Origin: Burkholderia sp. BCC0506
GTDB lineage: Bacteria > Pseudomonadota > Gammaproteobacteria > Burkholderiales > Burkholderiaceae
NCBI RefSeq assembly: GCF_902833145.1
Contig: NZ_CADFEN010000009.1
Coordinates: 62,001-126,000, forward strand
DNA: 64,000 bases
Reading direction: 5' to 3'
The translations under genes and the position numbers were made by a program. The notes beneath the pieces were generated by a model. The model was not told where the DNA came from. It saw only the letters and a list, made by a program, of their open reading frames with translations, and searched no databases. Each line of letters opens with the position of its first letter. The first letter of the stretch is position 1. This document shows, one piece after another, positions 1 to 8,762 of this stretch.

Positions 1-1097
1 TCGGCATCCTGACCGCCGCCCTCGTGATCGCCGCGCCGATCGTGATCGGCTCGGCCGGCGGCAACTACTGGGTCCGCGTGCTCGACTTCGCGATGCTGTA
101 CGTGATGCTCGCACTGGGCCTGAACGTGGTGGTCGGCTTCGCCGGCCTGCTCGACCTCGGCTACATCGCGTTCTACGCGGTGGGCGCCTACACGGCGGCG
201 CTCCTGAGCTCGCCGCACCTGACCTCGCAGTTCGAGTGGATCGCGGCGCTCGCGCCGGCCGGCCTGCACGTGCCGTTCCTGCTCATCGTGCCGATCGCGA
301 TGGCGTTGGCGGCGACCTTCGGGATCCTGCTCGGCGCGCCGACGCTGCGCCTGCGCGGCGACTACCTGGCGATCGTCACGCTCGGCTTCGGTGAAATCGT
401 CCGGATCTTCATGAACAACCTCGACCGTCCGGTGAACATCACCAACGGCCCGAAGGGGATCACGGGCATCGACCCGGTGCACGTCGGCGGCTTCAACCTG
501 TCGCAGACGCATACGCTGTTCGGCTTCCAGCTGCCGTCGGTCTACATGTACTACTACCTGTTCGTGCTCTGCTCGCTGCTGGTGATCTGGGTGTGTACGC
601 GTCTGCAGCACTCGCGTATCGGCCGCGCGTGGGCAGCGATCCGCGAGGACGAGATCGCGGCGAAGGCGATGGGCATCAACACCCGTAACGTGAAGCTGCT
701 CGCGTTCGCGATGGGCGCGTCGTTCGGCGGCCTGTCGGGCGCGATGTTCGGCGCGTTCCAGGGCTTCGTGTCGCCGGAGTCGTTCACGTTCTGGGAATCG
801 ATCGTCGTGCTGGCCTGCGTGGTGCTCGGCGGCATGGGCCACATCCCGGGCGTGATCCTCGGCGCGGTGCTGCTCGCGATCTTCCCGGAATTCCTGCGCT
901 CGACGATGAGCCCGCTGCAGCACGCGCTGTTCGGTCATGACATCGTCGATACCGAAGTGATCCGTCAGGCGCTGTACGGCCTCGCGATGGTGATCATCAT
1001 GCTGTACCGCTCGGAAGGCCTGTGGCCCGCGCCGAAGCATGAGGACAAGATCGCGAAACTGGCGAAGCGCAACAGCAAGAAGCCGGTGCGCGCTTAA
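1..1097 (+). CDS. livM: Branched-chain amino acid ABC transporter permease LivM (5'-truncated)
   Basis: Inner-membrane permease of a high-affinity Leu/Ile/Val (HAAT-type) importer. The reading frame is already open at the first base, so the start lies outside the window; a GTG at 24 is only an internal codon. Visible sequence has about eight hydrophobic segments and the LivM-family stretch LNVVVGFAGLLDLGYIAFYA near its start. The cytoplasmic loop RIGRAWAAIREDEIAAKAMGI is the EAA-like segment that contacts the ATPases. It is followed 23 bases later by livG and then livF, the usual order, with livH presumably upstream. The tail is basic and lysine-rich. Family is certain; substrate specificity is inferred from family and context. 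Confidence 0.95.
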   Translation, partial: GILTAALVIAAPIVIGSAGGNYWVRVLDFAMLYVMLALGLNVVVGFAGLLDLGYIAFYAVGAYTAALLSSPHLTSQFEWIAALAPAGLHVPFLLIVPIAMALAATFGILLGAPTLRLRGDYLAIVTLGFGEIVRIFMNNLDRPVNITNGPKGITGIDPVHVGGFNLSQTHTLFGFQLPSVYMYYYLFVLCSLLVIWVCTRLQHSRIGRAWAAIREDEIAAKAMGINTRNVKLLAFAMGASFGGLSGAMFGAFQGFVSPESFTFWESIVVLACVVLGGMGHIPGVILGAVLLAIFPEFLRSTMSPLQHALFGHDIVDTEVIRQALYGLAMVIIMLYRSEGLWPAPKHEDKIAKLAKRNSKKPVRA

Positions 1098-1120
1098 CCA
1101 ACGGACAAGGGGATAAACAC

Positions 1121-1896
1121 ATGAGCGACAAGCAAATCCGACTGTCCGTCTCGGGCGTGAACAAGCGCTTCGGCGGGCTGCAGGCGCTGTCCGACGTCGG
1201 CCTGCAGATCAGGGAAGGCGAGATCTACGGGCTGATCGGCCCGAACGGCGCGGGCAAGACCACGTTCTTCAACGTGATCACGGGCCTCTACACGCCGGAC
1301 TCCGGCGACTTCAAGCTGGACGGCCAGAACTACACGCCGACGGCCGTGCACCAGGTCGCGAAGGCCGGCATCGCACGTACGTTCCAGAACATCCGCCTGT
1401 TCGGCGGGATGACGGCGCTCGAGAACGTGATGGTGGGCCGCCACGTGCGCACCAAGCACGGTCTGCTGGGCGCGGTGTTCCAGACGCCGGCCGAACGCCA
1501 GGAAGAGCGCGAGATCAAGGAACGCGCGATCGAGCTGCTCGAATACGTGGGCGTGCTGCAGTACGCCGACTACACGTCGCGCAACCTGTCGTACGGCCAC
1601 CAGCGCCGCCTGGAAATCGCCCGGGCGCTTGCGACCGACCCGAAGCTGCTCGCGCTCGACGAGCCGGCGGCCGGGATGAACGCGACCGAGAAGGTCGAAC
1701 TCACGCGCCTGCTCGACAAGATCCGTTCGGACGGCCGCACGATTCTGCTGATCGAGCACGACGTGAAGCTCGTGATGGGGCTGTGCAACCGGATGACGGT
1801 GCTCGATTACGGCAAGGTGATCGCCGAGGGTCTGCCGCAGGACGTGCAGAAGGACCCGAAGGTGATTGAGGCATATCTCGGCGCAGGGGTGCACTG

Positions 1897-1897
<1 letters not shown>
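1121..1897 (+). CDS. livG: Branched-chain amino acid ABC transporter ATP-binding protein LivG
   Basis: 258-aa cytoplasmic ATPase that powers the LivHM permease. Walker A GPNGAGKTT lies at about residues 40-48, the signature region is LSYGHQRRLEIARAL and Walker B is LLALDEPAAGM. The family-typical insertion with GIARTFQNIRLFGGMTALENVMVG follows the Q-loop. It starts 23 bases after livM, and its TGA overlaps the ATG of livF by one base, indicating translational coupling in one operon. Confidence 0.97.
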
Positions 1898-2613
<716 letters not shown>

Positions 2614-2661
2614 GCGATGGAATGAGCGGGCCCGGTTGCGCAGGTCGCACGCGGGCTGTCG

Positions 2662-2698
2662 AAAAGCCGTCACGGGAGAAACCGTGACGGCTTTTTTT
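2662..2698 (+). terminator. Rho-independent terminator of the liv operon
   Basis: A perfect stem AAGCCGTCACGG / CCGTGACGGCTT with a short GAGAAA loop is followed by a run of seven T. It lies about 50 bases after the livF stop. Confidence 0.93.
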
Positions 2699-2836
2699 CG
2701 TGTTGCGCGATTCGCGTCGAACTATGCGCGCAAGGCCGACGCCATTCGACTGTTGCGCCGCGCATGCGGCTGGCCGTCGGCAAACCGACACGCGGGCCGC
2801 GTAACATCGATGACCCATCGGGCACGGAGAACACGG

Positions 2837-3508
2837 ATGAGTCTGAACTACGGTTTCGTGAAGGCGAAGGTGACGTCGGTGGCGAAGTTGAAGGGCTCGC
2901 CGCACGGCAGCGAGATCCAGTATCACGTCCACCTGACGCTGGCGCTGCCGACCGGCGACTGGGACGTCGCGATCAACGTCGGTACCAGTGACGCGGACGA
3001 CTTGCTGAACTACAAGCTCGTCTACGACTTCCACCATCCGGTCACGCAGACGCTCGCCGCCGCGGCCGAAGGCTATACCGACCTGACGGGGCAGGCCGCG
3101 CTGCCCGCGCTCGACTACCTGCGCAGCGACATCCTGGACGAGACCGGCGCGTGGCGCGCGAGCGCGGTGATGGACGGCACCGAGCATCCGGAGCCGATTC
3201 CGTCGCTGCTGCGGCTCGTGAACGCCGCGCAGTCGCAGGGGCTCGACGTCGTCGTGTTCGGTCGCACCTACAGGGAAGGCAACGGCATCCACGACACGCA
3301 CATGAACCAGGGCTCGACCGGCGCGAACTATCTGCACCGCGCCGGCGACGATCACAACGATCACAACGACGTGTGGCAGGACGGCGCGCTGATCGTACGC
3401 GTGAGCGACACGCAATGGGCCGCGTATTTCGCGGCATTCGAGCAGCAGGCCGTGCCGACCGACGCGCTCGGCAACCCGCTGCCGGGCGCGGGGCCGATCA
3501 CGCGCTGA
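2837..3508 (+). CDS. DUF2278 (YukJ-like) family protein
   Basis: 223-aa protein of unknown biochemical role. The ATG at 2837 is chosen because conserved sequence begins there (MSLNYGFVKAKVTSVAKLKG); the frame stays open upstream but has no family resemblance. DUF2278 hallmarks are the HVHLTL segment, WDVAINV, a conserved DFHHPVT loop and a C-terminal HDTHMNQGS...HNDHNDVWQDGA region rich in His/Asp/Asn, which could bind metal or sit at an active site. No signal peptide is seen, so it is probably cytoplasmic. It stands alone between the liv terminator and the convergent GNAT gene, whose 3' end it overlaps by 11 bases. Confidence 0.85.
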   Translation: MSLNYGFVKAKVTSVAKLKGSPHGSEIQYHVHLTLALPTGDWDVAINVGTSDADDLLNYKLVYDFHHPVTQTLAAAAEGYTDLTGQAALPALDYLRSDILDETGAWRASAVMDGTEHPEPIPSLLRLVNAAQSQGLDVVVFGRTYREGNGIHDTHMNQGSTGANYLHRAGDDHNDHNDVWQDGALIVRVSDTQWAAYFAAFEQQAVPTDALGNPLPGAGPITR

Positions 3509-3986
3509 ACGGAGGCGACGGCCGGCCGTGTCGGGCGGCCGGCAGCGTCTTGCCGAACGAGATGCGTTCCTCGACGCGATAGCCGAGCGCCGCGTAGAAG
3601 CGGCACGCGTCGTCGTTGCCGGGCAGCACCTGCAGGTTGATCTTCAGGCAGCCGCGCGCGGCGAGCGCACTTTCCGCATGCGCGATCAGCGCGCGGCCGA
3701 CGCCGAGCCGGCGCGCGTCGTGCGCGACGCCGAACGAGTAGAGCCAGCCGCGATGTCCGTCGAACCCGGCCATCAGCGTGCCGACGACGCGCGCGCCGCT
3801 GGCCGCGACGAAGAACAGTTCCGGCTGCGTCGCGAGCTTCAGCTCGATCGATCGCAGCGGATCGCGGTGCGGCGGCCCACCGGGTTCGTCGTACTGCGGG
3901 AACGCGTCGCGCCATACCGCGAGCACGGCATCGGTGTCGGCGCGTTCGAACGGGCGGATAACGACAGCATCGGCGGCGGCATCCAT
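3498..3986 (-). CDS. GNAT-family N-acetyltransferase (YpeA-like)
   Basis: 162-aa acetyltransferase. It shows the acetyl-CoA pyrophosphate-binding segment ARRLGVGRALIAHAE (R/Q-x-x-G-x-G type), the preceding strand GWLYSFGVAHDARRLG and the C-terminal FYAALGYRVEER typical of GNAT folds. LKLATQPELFFVA and DGHRGWLY recall the YpeA subgroup. It starts only 13 bases after the aminotransferase gene and is almost certainly co-transcribed with it. The substrate is unknown; the partner makes a small-molecule or amino-acid amine plausible, but this is inference. Confidence 0.85.
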   Translation of the reverse strand: MDAAADAVVIRPFERADTDAVLAVWRDAFPQYDEPGGPPHRDPLRSIELKLATQPELFFVAASGARVVGTLMAGFDGHRGWLYSFGVAHDARRLGVGRALIAHAESALAARGCLKINLQVLPGNDDACRFYAALGYRVEERISFGKTLPAARHGRPSPPFSA

Positions 3987-3999
3987 CGCGGCGGTCTCC

Positions 4000-5184
4000 T
4001 TACAGCGTGTCGAGGATCGACCGCAGCATTGCCATCATCTGGTCGATTTCGTCGGTCGTCACGTTCAGCGCGGGCATGAAGCGCAGCAGGTTCGGGCGTG
4101 CGGCGTTGAGCAGCAGGCCGTCGGGCTGCATGTCGCGCGCCTTCTCGACGATCTGCGGGCCGATGTCCTTGCCGAGCAGCAGCGCGCGCAGCAGGCCTTC
4201 GCCGCGTTCGCCCTCGAAGCCGCGCTCCTCCGACAGCTCGAGCAGCTTGCGCTTGAGATACTCGCCGCGTGCACGCACGCCTTCGAGAAAGCCGGGCGCG
4301 ACGAGCTGCGAGATGACCGAATAGCCGGCCGCCGTCATCAGCGGGTTGCCGTTGTACGTGCCGCCCTGGTCGCCGGCCTCGAACACCGCGACATCGGCCT
4401 TCGACAGCAGCGCCGCGAGCGGCACGCCGCTGCCGATGCCCTTGCCGAGCGTCATGATGTCCGGCTCGATGCCGGCGAGTTCGTATGCGAACAGCGTGCC
4501 TGCGCGGCCGCAGCCGCTCTGCACTTCGTCGACGATCAGCAGCAGGTTGTGCTGCTTCGTCAGCGCGCGCAGCGCCTGCATGAATTCGCGCGTCGCCGGA
4601 ATCACGCCGCCTTCGCCCTGGATCGGTTCGAGCATCACGGCGACGGTCTTGTCGGTGATCAGCTTCTCGACCGAGTTGATGTTGTTCAGCTCGGCTTTCG
4701 GGAAGCCCGGCACCTGCGGTGCGTAGATCGTGTCCCAGCCCGGCTTGCCGCTGGCCGACATCGTCGCGAGCGTGCGGCCGTGGAAGCTGTGGTCGAACGT
4801 GATGATCTCGTACGCGCCGTTTTTGAACTTGCGGCCCCACTTGCGCGCGAGCTTGATCGCGCCTTCGTTCGCCTCGGCGCCGCTGTTCGTGAAGAACACC
4901 TTGTCGAACACGCTGTGCTGCGTGAGCAGGCCCGCGAGCTTCGCCATCGGCTCGTTGTAGAACGCCGGCGACGGGTTCAGCAGTTTCTCGGCCTGCGTCT
5001 TCAGTGCTTCGACGACACCGTCGTTGCAGTGGCCGAGACTGTTGACGGCCCACCCCTGGATGAAGTCCAGATAGCGCTTGCCCGTGTGATCGTAGAGCCA
5101 CGAACCCTTGCCGTGCGTAAACACGATGTCGGGGCGGTTCGTGATGTACATCAGCGAGTCGATCGGATAATCGTTCAGGGGCAT
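4000..5184 (-). CDS. argD: Acetylornithine transaminase-like class-III aminotransferase
   Basis: 394-aa PLP enzyme of fold type I, class III. The likely reaction is N-acetylornithine + 2-oxoglutarate to N-acetylglutamate semialdehyde + glutamate in arginine biosynthesis. Landmarks are [17 protein letters not shown] (PLP phosphate), [25 protein letters not shown] (Asp219 contacts the pyridine N) and [11 protein letters not shown] with the Schiff-base Lys248. The start [11 protein letters not shown] at 5184 is chosen over an upstream in-frame ATG because homology begins there and the upstream segment holds a terminator hairpin. Related 4-aminobutyrate or succinylornithine aminotransferases are alternatives. 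It is followed by the GNAT gene in an apparent two-gene operon. Confidence 0.85.
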   Translation of the reverse strand: MPLNDYPIDSLMYITNRPDIVFTHGKGSWLYDHTGKRYLDFIQGWAVNSLGHCNDGVVEALKTQAEKLLNPSPAFYNEPMAKLAGLLTQHSVFDKVFFTNSGAEANEGAIKLARKWGRKFKNGAYEIITFDHSFHGRTLATMSASGKPGWDTIYAPQVPGFPKAELNNINSVEKLITDKTVAVMLEPIQGEGGVIPATREFMQALRALTKQHNLLLIVDEVQSGCGRAGTLFAYELAGIEPDIMTLGKGIGSGVPLAALLSKADVAVFEAGDQGGTYNGNPLMTAAGYSVISQLVAPGFLEGVRARGEYLKRKLLELSEERGFEGERGEGLLRALLLGKDIGPQIVEKARDMQPDGLLLNAARPNLLRFMPALNVTTDEIDQMMAMLRSILDTL

Positions 5185-5223
5185 GGCAGCAGACTCCAGC
5201 GGACGTTGAAAGGGAAACGGGCA

Positions 5224-5395
5224 ATAAAAAAGCCACGGAAGGCCGTGGCTGGTGGGTCGAACAGCTTGTGCGTAACCGGTGAAGCGGAGGAGGGTTACGC
5301 GCGAGTCCGTGACGAGCCGGCGGCATCCGGGCGGAGCGGCGAGCGGCGACGTCGGAGAGCGGACAGGAAGCGGTTCATGTGCGCAAGCATAAGGC
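5224..5395 (-). promoter_or_regulatory. Putative promoter, Arg-rich leader ORF and attenuator ahead of the argD-like gene
   Basis: On the minus strand a promoter-like TTTACA, 18-base spacer and TATGCT end close to an ATG at 5378. That ATG opens a 27-codon ORF (stop TAA at 5295) with eight Arg codons, four of them consecutive (codons 9-12). The stop codon lies in the 5' arm of a hairpin GCGTAACC / GGTTACGC. Just downstream, AGCCACGG-CCTT-CCGTGGCT (5231-5250) followed by TTTTTATT is a textbook intrinsic terminator, only about 46 bases before the gene start. This matches transcription attenuation by an arginine leader peptide, but Arg richness is cheap in GC-rich DNA and no clear antiterminator pairing was found by eye. 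Confidence 0.5.
5231..5250 (-). terminator. Intrinsic terminator/attenuator hairpin in the leader of the argD-like gene
   Basis: Perfect 8-bp stem with a CCTT loop; the minus strand continues TTTTTATT. It is oriented to stop transcription entering the aminotransferase gene, not leaving it. The nearest upstream minus-strand gene ends 229 bases away, so it could alternatively be a distant terminator for that gene. Confidence 0.8.
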
Positions 5396-5478
5396 ATCCC
5401 GCGCCCCACTGTAAACCGCCGCGATGCCACGGATGTGACACAGGCGGCGCGCAGCGCAGGCGCGGGCGCGCCCGGTGC

Positions 5479-6510
5479 TCAGACCGGATGCGCGAGATCG
5501 GCGGCGCTCGTGAACGAGTCGGCGTAGAACTCGTCGGCGGGCAGCGCGTGGTGCTGCGTGAAGTCGCGCTGCGCGGATTCGACCATCACCGGCGCACCGC
5601 ACGCATACACCTGGTGGCCGGACAGATCGGGCAGGTCCTCGATCACCGCGCGATGGACGAAGCCGGTGCGGCCCGTCCACTGGTCGGCGTCGTCCGGCTC
5701 GGAGAGCACCGGCACGTACTTGAAGTTCGGGATCTCCCGCGCCCACTGCTCGGCGAGCTCGGCGAGGTAGATGTCCTTCTTGCGGCGCGCGCCCCAGTAG
5801 AGCGTCATCGGGCGCGTGATGCCCGAATGCTTGACGTGCTCGATGATCGCCTTGATCGGCGCGAAGCCGGTGCCCGACGCGAGCAGCACGATCGGCTTGT
5901 CGGAATCCTCGCGCAGGAAGAACGTGCCGAGCGGGCCTTCGAAGCGCAGGATGTCGCGCTCCTTCATCGCGCCGAACACGTGATCGGTGAACTTGCCGCC
6001 CGGCATGTGGCGGATGTGCAGCTCGATCGGGCCCTCCTCGTGCGGCGCGTTCGCCATCGAGTAGCTGCGGCGCGAGCCGTCCTTCAGGATGAACTCGACG
6101 TACTGGCCCGCGAGGTACTGCAGGCGTTCGTTGGCAGGCAACTGCAGCTTCACGACCATCACGTCGTCCGCCTTGCGTTCGAGCGCGGCGATCCGGCACG
6201 GCAGCTTCTTGACCTGCACGCCGTCGACGCCGGCGATCTCGCGCACGTCGATCTCGAGATCGCATTGCGCCTTCGCGCAGCACAGCAGCGCGAGGCCGCG
6301 CGTACGTTCGTCGTTGGACAGCGCCGACGCGGCGTGCGGGCCCTGTTCGATCTGGCCCGACACGATCTGGCCCTTGCATGAGCCGCACGCGCCGTTCTTG
6401 CAGCCGTACGGCAAATGGACGTTCTGGCGCAGCGCGGCCGCCAGCACGGTTTCGTCCGACTCGACCTGGAATTGCCGGCCGCTTTGCTTGAGAGTGACGT
6501 TGAATGCCAT
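5479..6510 (-). CDS. 2Fe-2S ferredoxin/FAD-NAD(P)H reductase fusion (CDP-6-deoxy-glucoseen reductase-like)
   Basis: 343-aa electron-transfer flavoprotein. The N-terminal plant-type [2Fe-2S] domain has Cys37, Cys42, Cys45 (CKNGACGSC) and Cys77. An FNR-type FAD domain follows (GQYVEFILKDGSRRSYSMANAP, RxYS motif), then an NAD domain with LLASGTGFAPIKAI and a C-terminal VYACGAPVMVE. The architecture matches CDP-6-deoxy-delta-3,4-glucoseen reductase (AscD/E3) and oxygenase reductases. No partner oxygenase or sugar gene lies nearby, so the acceptor is unknown. It is transcribed divergently from the next SDR gene. Confidence 0.85.
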   Translation of the reverse strand: MAFNVTLKQSGRQFQVESDETVLAAALRQNVHLPYGCKNGACGSCKGQIVSGQIEQGPHAASALSNDERTRGLALLCCAKAQCDLEIDVREIAGVDGVQVKKLPCRIAALERKADDVMVVKLQLPANERLQYLAGQYVEFILKDGSRRSYSMANAPHEEGPIELHIRHMPGGKFTDHVFGAMKERDILRFEGPLGTFFLREDSDKPIVLLASGTGFAPIKAIIEHVKHSGITRPMTLYWGARRKKDIYLAELAEQWAREIPNFKYVPVLSEPDDADQWTGRTGFVHRAVIEDLPDLSGHQVYACGAPVMVESAQRDFTQHHALPADEFYADSFTSAADLAHPV

Positions 6511-6561
6511 AGAACCAAACTAGAACAAAATGGGGGGACCGTGCATGTCGCGCACGGCAGC

Positions 6562-6595
6562 TACAATGCAAAGCCGTTGCGCGTCGCGCAACGGC
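6562..6595 (+). promoter_or_regulatory. Possible -10 element and 5'-UTR hairpin upstream of the YeeZ-like gene
   Basis: A TACAAT hexamer (6562-6567) is followed at once by a perfect 10-bp inverted repeat GCCGTTGCGC / GCGCAACGGC with a GTC loop (6573-6595). If the hexamer is a -10 box, the transcript would begin with the hairpin, 20-odd bases before the ATG at 6618. No convincing -35 is visible. Confidence 0.35.
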
Positions 6596-6617
6596 GGCTA
6601 CTGATTTCGCAACCAAC

Positions 6618-7655
6618 ATGATCGCGACTCGAATCCTGCGCCGGCCGCGCGTACTGATCGTCGGCTGCGGCGACGTCGGCATGCGCTGCGTCGCGCAATG
6701 GCGCGACACGCGCCGCAATCCGCGCATCCTCGCACTGACGAGCCACCCGGCCCGCCGCGACGAACTGCGCGCCGCGGGCGCGACGCCGATCGTCGGCGAC
6801 CTCGATCGCCCGGCGACGCTCGCCCGTCTCGCGGGCCTCGCCCGCACGATCCTGCATCTCGCGCCGCCGCAGTCCGACGGCCGCGACGATCGGCGCACGC
6901 GTGCGCTGATCGCCGCAACGTCCATGCCCGCGCGCCGGCCGGCGACGCCGCCGGCACCGGCGCTCGGCCGGCTCCGAACGCTGCGCACCGCTGCGCGACA
7001 GGCCGGCGCGCCCGTTCGGGCAGCGCGTATTGTACCCGACGGCCTTCGCGCGCCGAGGCTCGTCTACGCCAGTACGACGGGCGTCTACGGCGACTGCGGC
7101 GGCGCGCGCATCGACGAAACGCACCCGCCGCGCCCCGCGAATCCGCGCGCGTTCCGGCGCGTGTCGGCCGAGCGGCAACTGCGTGCGGCGACGGTGCGCG
7201 GCGTGCTGTCCGCGCGCATCGTGCGCATTCCCGGCATCTATGCGGCGAACCGTCTGCCCATCGCGCGGCTCGAGCGCGGCACGCCGGCGCTCGAGCCGGC
7301 CGACGACGTGTACACGAACCACATTCACGCCGACGATCTCGCGGCGATCCTGCGTCGTGCGGCCGAGCGCGGCAAGCCGGCGCGCGTCGTGCACGCGTCG
7401 GACGACACCGAACTGCGGATGGGAGAGTATTTCGACCGGGTCGCGCGGGCACTCGGCCTGCCGAAGCCGCCGCGCGTCAGCCGCGCGGACGCGGAGCGTC
7501 TGCTCGAGCCGACGCTGCTGTCGTTCATGCGCGAGTCGCGGCGGCTGTCCAACACGCGGCTCAAGGCCGAATTGTGCGTGACGTTGCGCTATCCGACCGT
7601 AGACGATTTCCTTCAAACGCTCGCGCCGGGCAGCGCATCAGGTGAGCGCCGGTAG
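6618..7655 (+). CDS. NAD(P)-dependent atypical SDR epimerase-like protein (YeeZ family)
   Basis: 345-aa Rossmann-fold protein. The N-terminal VLIVGCGDVGMR is the dinucleotide-binding glycine motif, and LVYASTTGVYGDCGG corresponds to the YeeZ-type central segment. At the position where classical epimerases carry YxxxK, this protein reads RVSAERQLR, so the catalytic Tyr/Lys pair looks absent. NHIHADDLAAILRRA is the family's conserved C-terminal motif. The substrate is unknown. The end overlaps the convergent small membrane protein gene by 18 bases. Confidence 0.75.
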   Translation: MIATRILRRPRVLIVGCGDVGMRCVAQWRDTRRNPRILALTSHPARRDELRAAGATPIVGDLDRPATLARLAGLARTILHLAPPQSDGRDDRRTRALIAATSMPARRPATPPAPALGRLRTLRTAARQAGAPVRAARIVPDGLRAPRLVYASTTGVYGDCGGARIDETHPPRPANPRAFRRVSAERQLRAATVRGVLSARIVRIPGIYAANRLPIARLERGTPALEPADDVYTNHIHADDLAAILRRAAERGKPARVVHASDDTELRMGEYFDRVARALGLPKPPRVSRADAERLLEPTLLSFMRESRRLSNTRLKAELCVTLRYPTVDDFLQTLAPGSASGERR

Positions 7656-7826
7656 CGCCTCGATCAGCAGGAAGCACAGCAGCGCACCGATCAGCGCGCC
7701 GATCAGGTTCGGATGATATTTGTGCTTCAGATGCATCGCGGCCAGCAGGCCGCCGATCACGATGACGCCGATGACCGCGAACGCGATCATCACGGACGAC
7801 AGTTCGAAAGAATGGTTGATGTTCAT
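7638..7826 (-). CDS. Small two-helix membrane protein
   Basis: 62-aa protein with two hydrophobic stretches (about residues 12-31 and 42-60) joined by a short basic loop HLKHKYHP. The start is supported by a GGGGGG-type ribosome-binding site a few bases upstream. I do not recognise a family. It overlaps the 3' end of the SDR gene by 18 bases in convergent orientation. It could be a regulator or subunit of a membrane complex, but nothing in the context says which. Confidence 0.6.
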   Translation of the reverse strand: MNINHSFELSSVMIAFAVIGVIVIGGLLAAMHLKHKYHPNLIGALIGALLCFLLIEALPALT

Positions 7827-7931
7827 GATGTCCCCCCTGCATCGCTGCTCTTGCAGCTTGTGATTCGAGTATAGCGGGGGAACCTGCGGCCGAGCGGCGG
7901 CCGGACACCGAACGGTCGTGCGGATTTTCCC

Positions 7932-8648
7932 TTACAGGGTTTTGACGGGATTGCGCAGCGCGGCGAGGTCCGCTTCGTCGAGCCACCGCCATGCGCCGGG
8001 CGCGAGATCGGCCGGCAGCGCGAAGCCGCCGATGCTTTCGCGGTGCAGCAATTCGACGCGGTTGCTCGCCGCCGCGACCATTCGCTTGACCTGGTGGTAC
8101 TTGCCCTCGAGCACGGTCAGCGCGAGTGCATGCGTGTCGCGGGCGTCCGCGGCGACGGCCGCGATCGGTTTCGGCTCGCCATGCAGTTGCACGCCGGTGC
8201 GCAGCGCGTGCAGTTGCGCGTCGTCGAGCGGGTGGCGCACGGTCGCGACGTAGGTCTTCGGCACCTTGCGCTTCGGCGACGTGTACGCATGCACGAACTG
8301 GCCGTCGTCCGACAGCAGCAGCAGGCCGGTCGTGTCCTGGTCGAGCCGGCCGACGCACTGCACGCCGCGCGCGACGAGCGGCGCCGGCAGCAGGCTGAAC
8401 ACGCTCGCATGGTGCTGCGGGTCGCGCGAACACTCGTAGCCGGCCGGCTTGTTCAGCGCGAGATACGCGCGCGCATGGAACGGCCACGCCGTATCGTCGA
8501 CCGAGAACACGAGGCCGTCGGTGTCGAAGGTGGCGTCCGGGTCGGTCGCGGCGGCGCCCGCGACGGCGACGCGGCCCGCCTCGATCAGGCCGCGGCACTG
8601 GCGGCGCGAGCCGAAGCCCTGCGTGTAGAGAATGCTTTCGAGATCCAT
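7932..8648 (-). CDS. rsuA: 16S rRNA pseudouridine(516) synthase RsuA
   Basis: 238-aa RsuA/RluB-type pseudouridine synthase that isomerises U516 of 16S rRNA. An N-terminal S4 domain (QGFGSRRQCRGLIEAGRV) binds RNA. The catalytic motif GRLDQDTTGLLLL carries the nucleophilic Asp. KPAGYECS and EGKYHQVKRM are the other family motifs. The short linker and length match RsuA rather than RluB/E/F, though RluE-type substrates cannot be fully excluded. Confidence 0.9.
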   Translation of the reverse strand: MDLESILYTQGFGSRRQCRGLIEAGRVAVAGAAATDPDATFDTDGLVFSVDDTAWPFHARAYLALNKPAGYECSRDPQHHASVFSLLPAPLVARGVQCVGRLDQDTTGLLLLSDDGQFVHAYTSPKRKVPKTYVATVRHPLDDAQLHALRTGVQLHGEPKPIAAVAADARDTHALALTVLEGKYHQVKRMVAAASNRVELLHRESIGGFALPADLAPGAWRWLDEADLAALRNPVKTL

Positions 8649-8762
8649 AGCGCGCGCATTCTATCAAGCGGCGGCGCATGGCCGGCATGAACGCGCACGC
8701 GCTGGTAAGCTGCCGGAACGCTGCGCGGTGCGCAGCGCCGGTTCATTCTTCACGGACAGCCC

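Noticed and set aside
2764-2991. Plus-strand 75-codon ORF at the start of the DUF2278 gene
   Set aside because: Overlaps the well-supported DUF2278 frame and has shadow composition.
3778-6381. Plus-strand open frame of 867 codons across the argD-like and ferredoxin-reductase genes
   Set aside because: Antisense shadow spanning two unrelated genes and their intergenic region.
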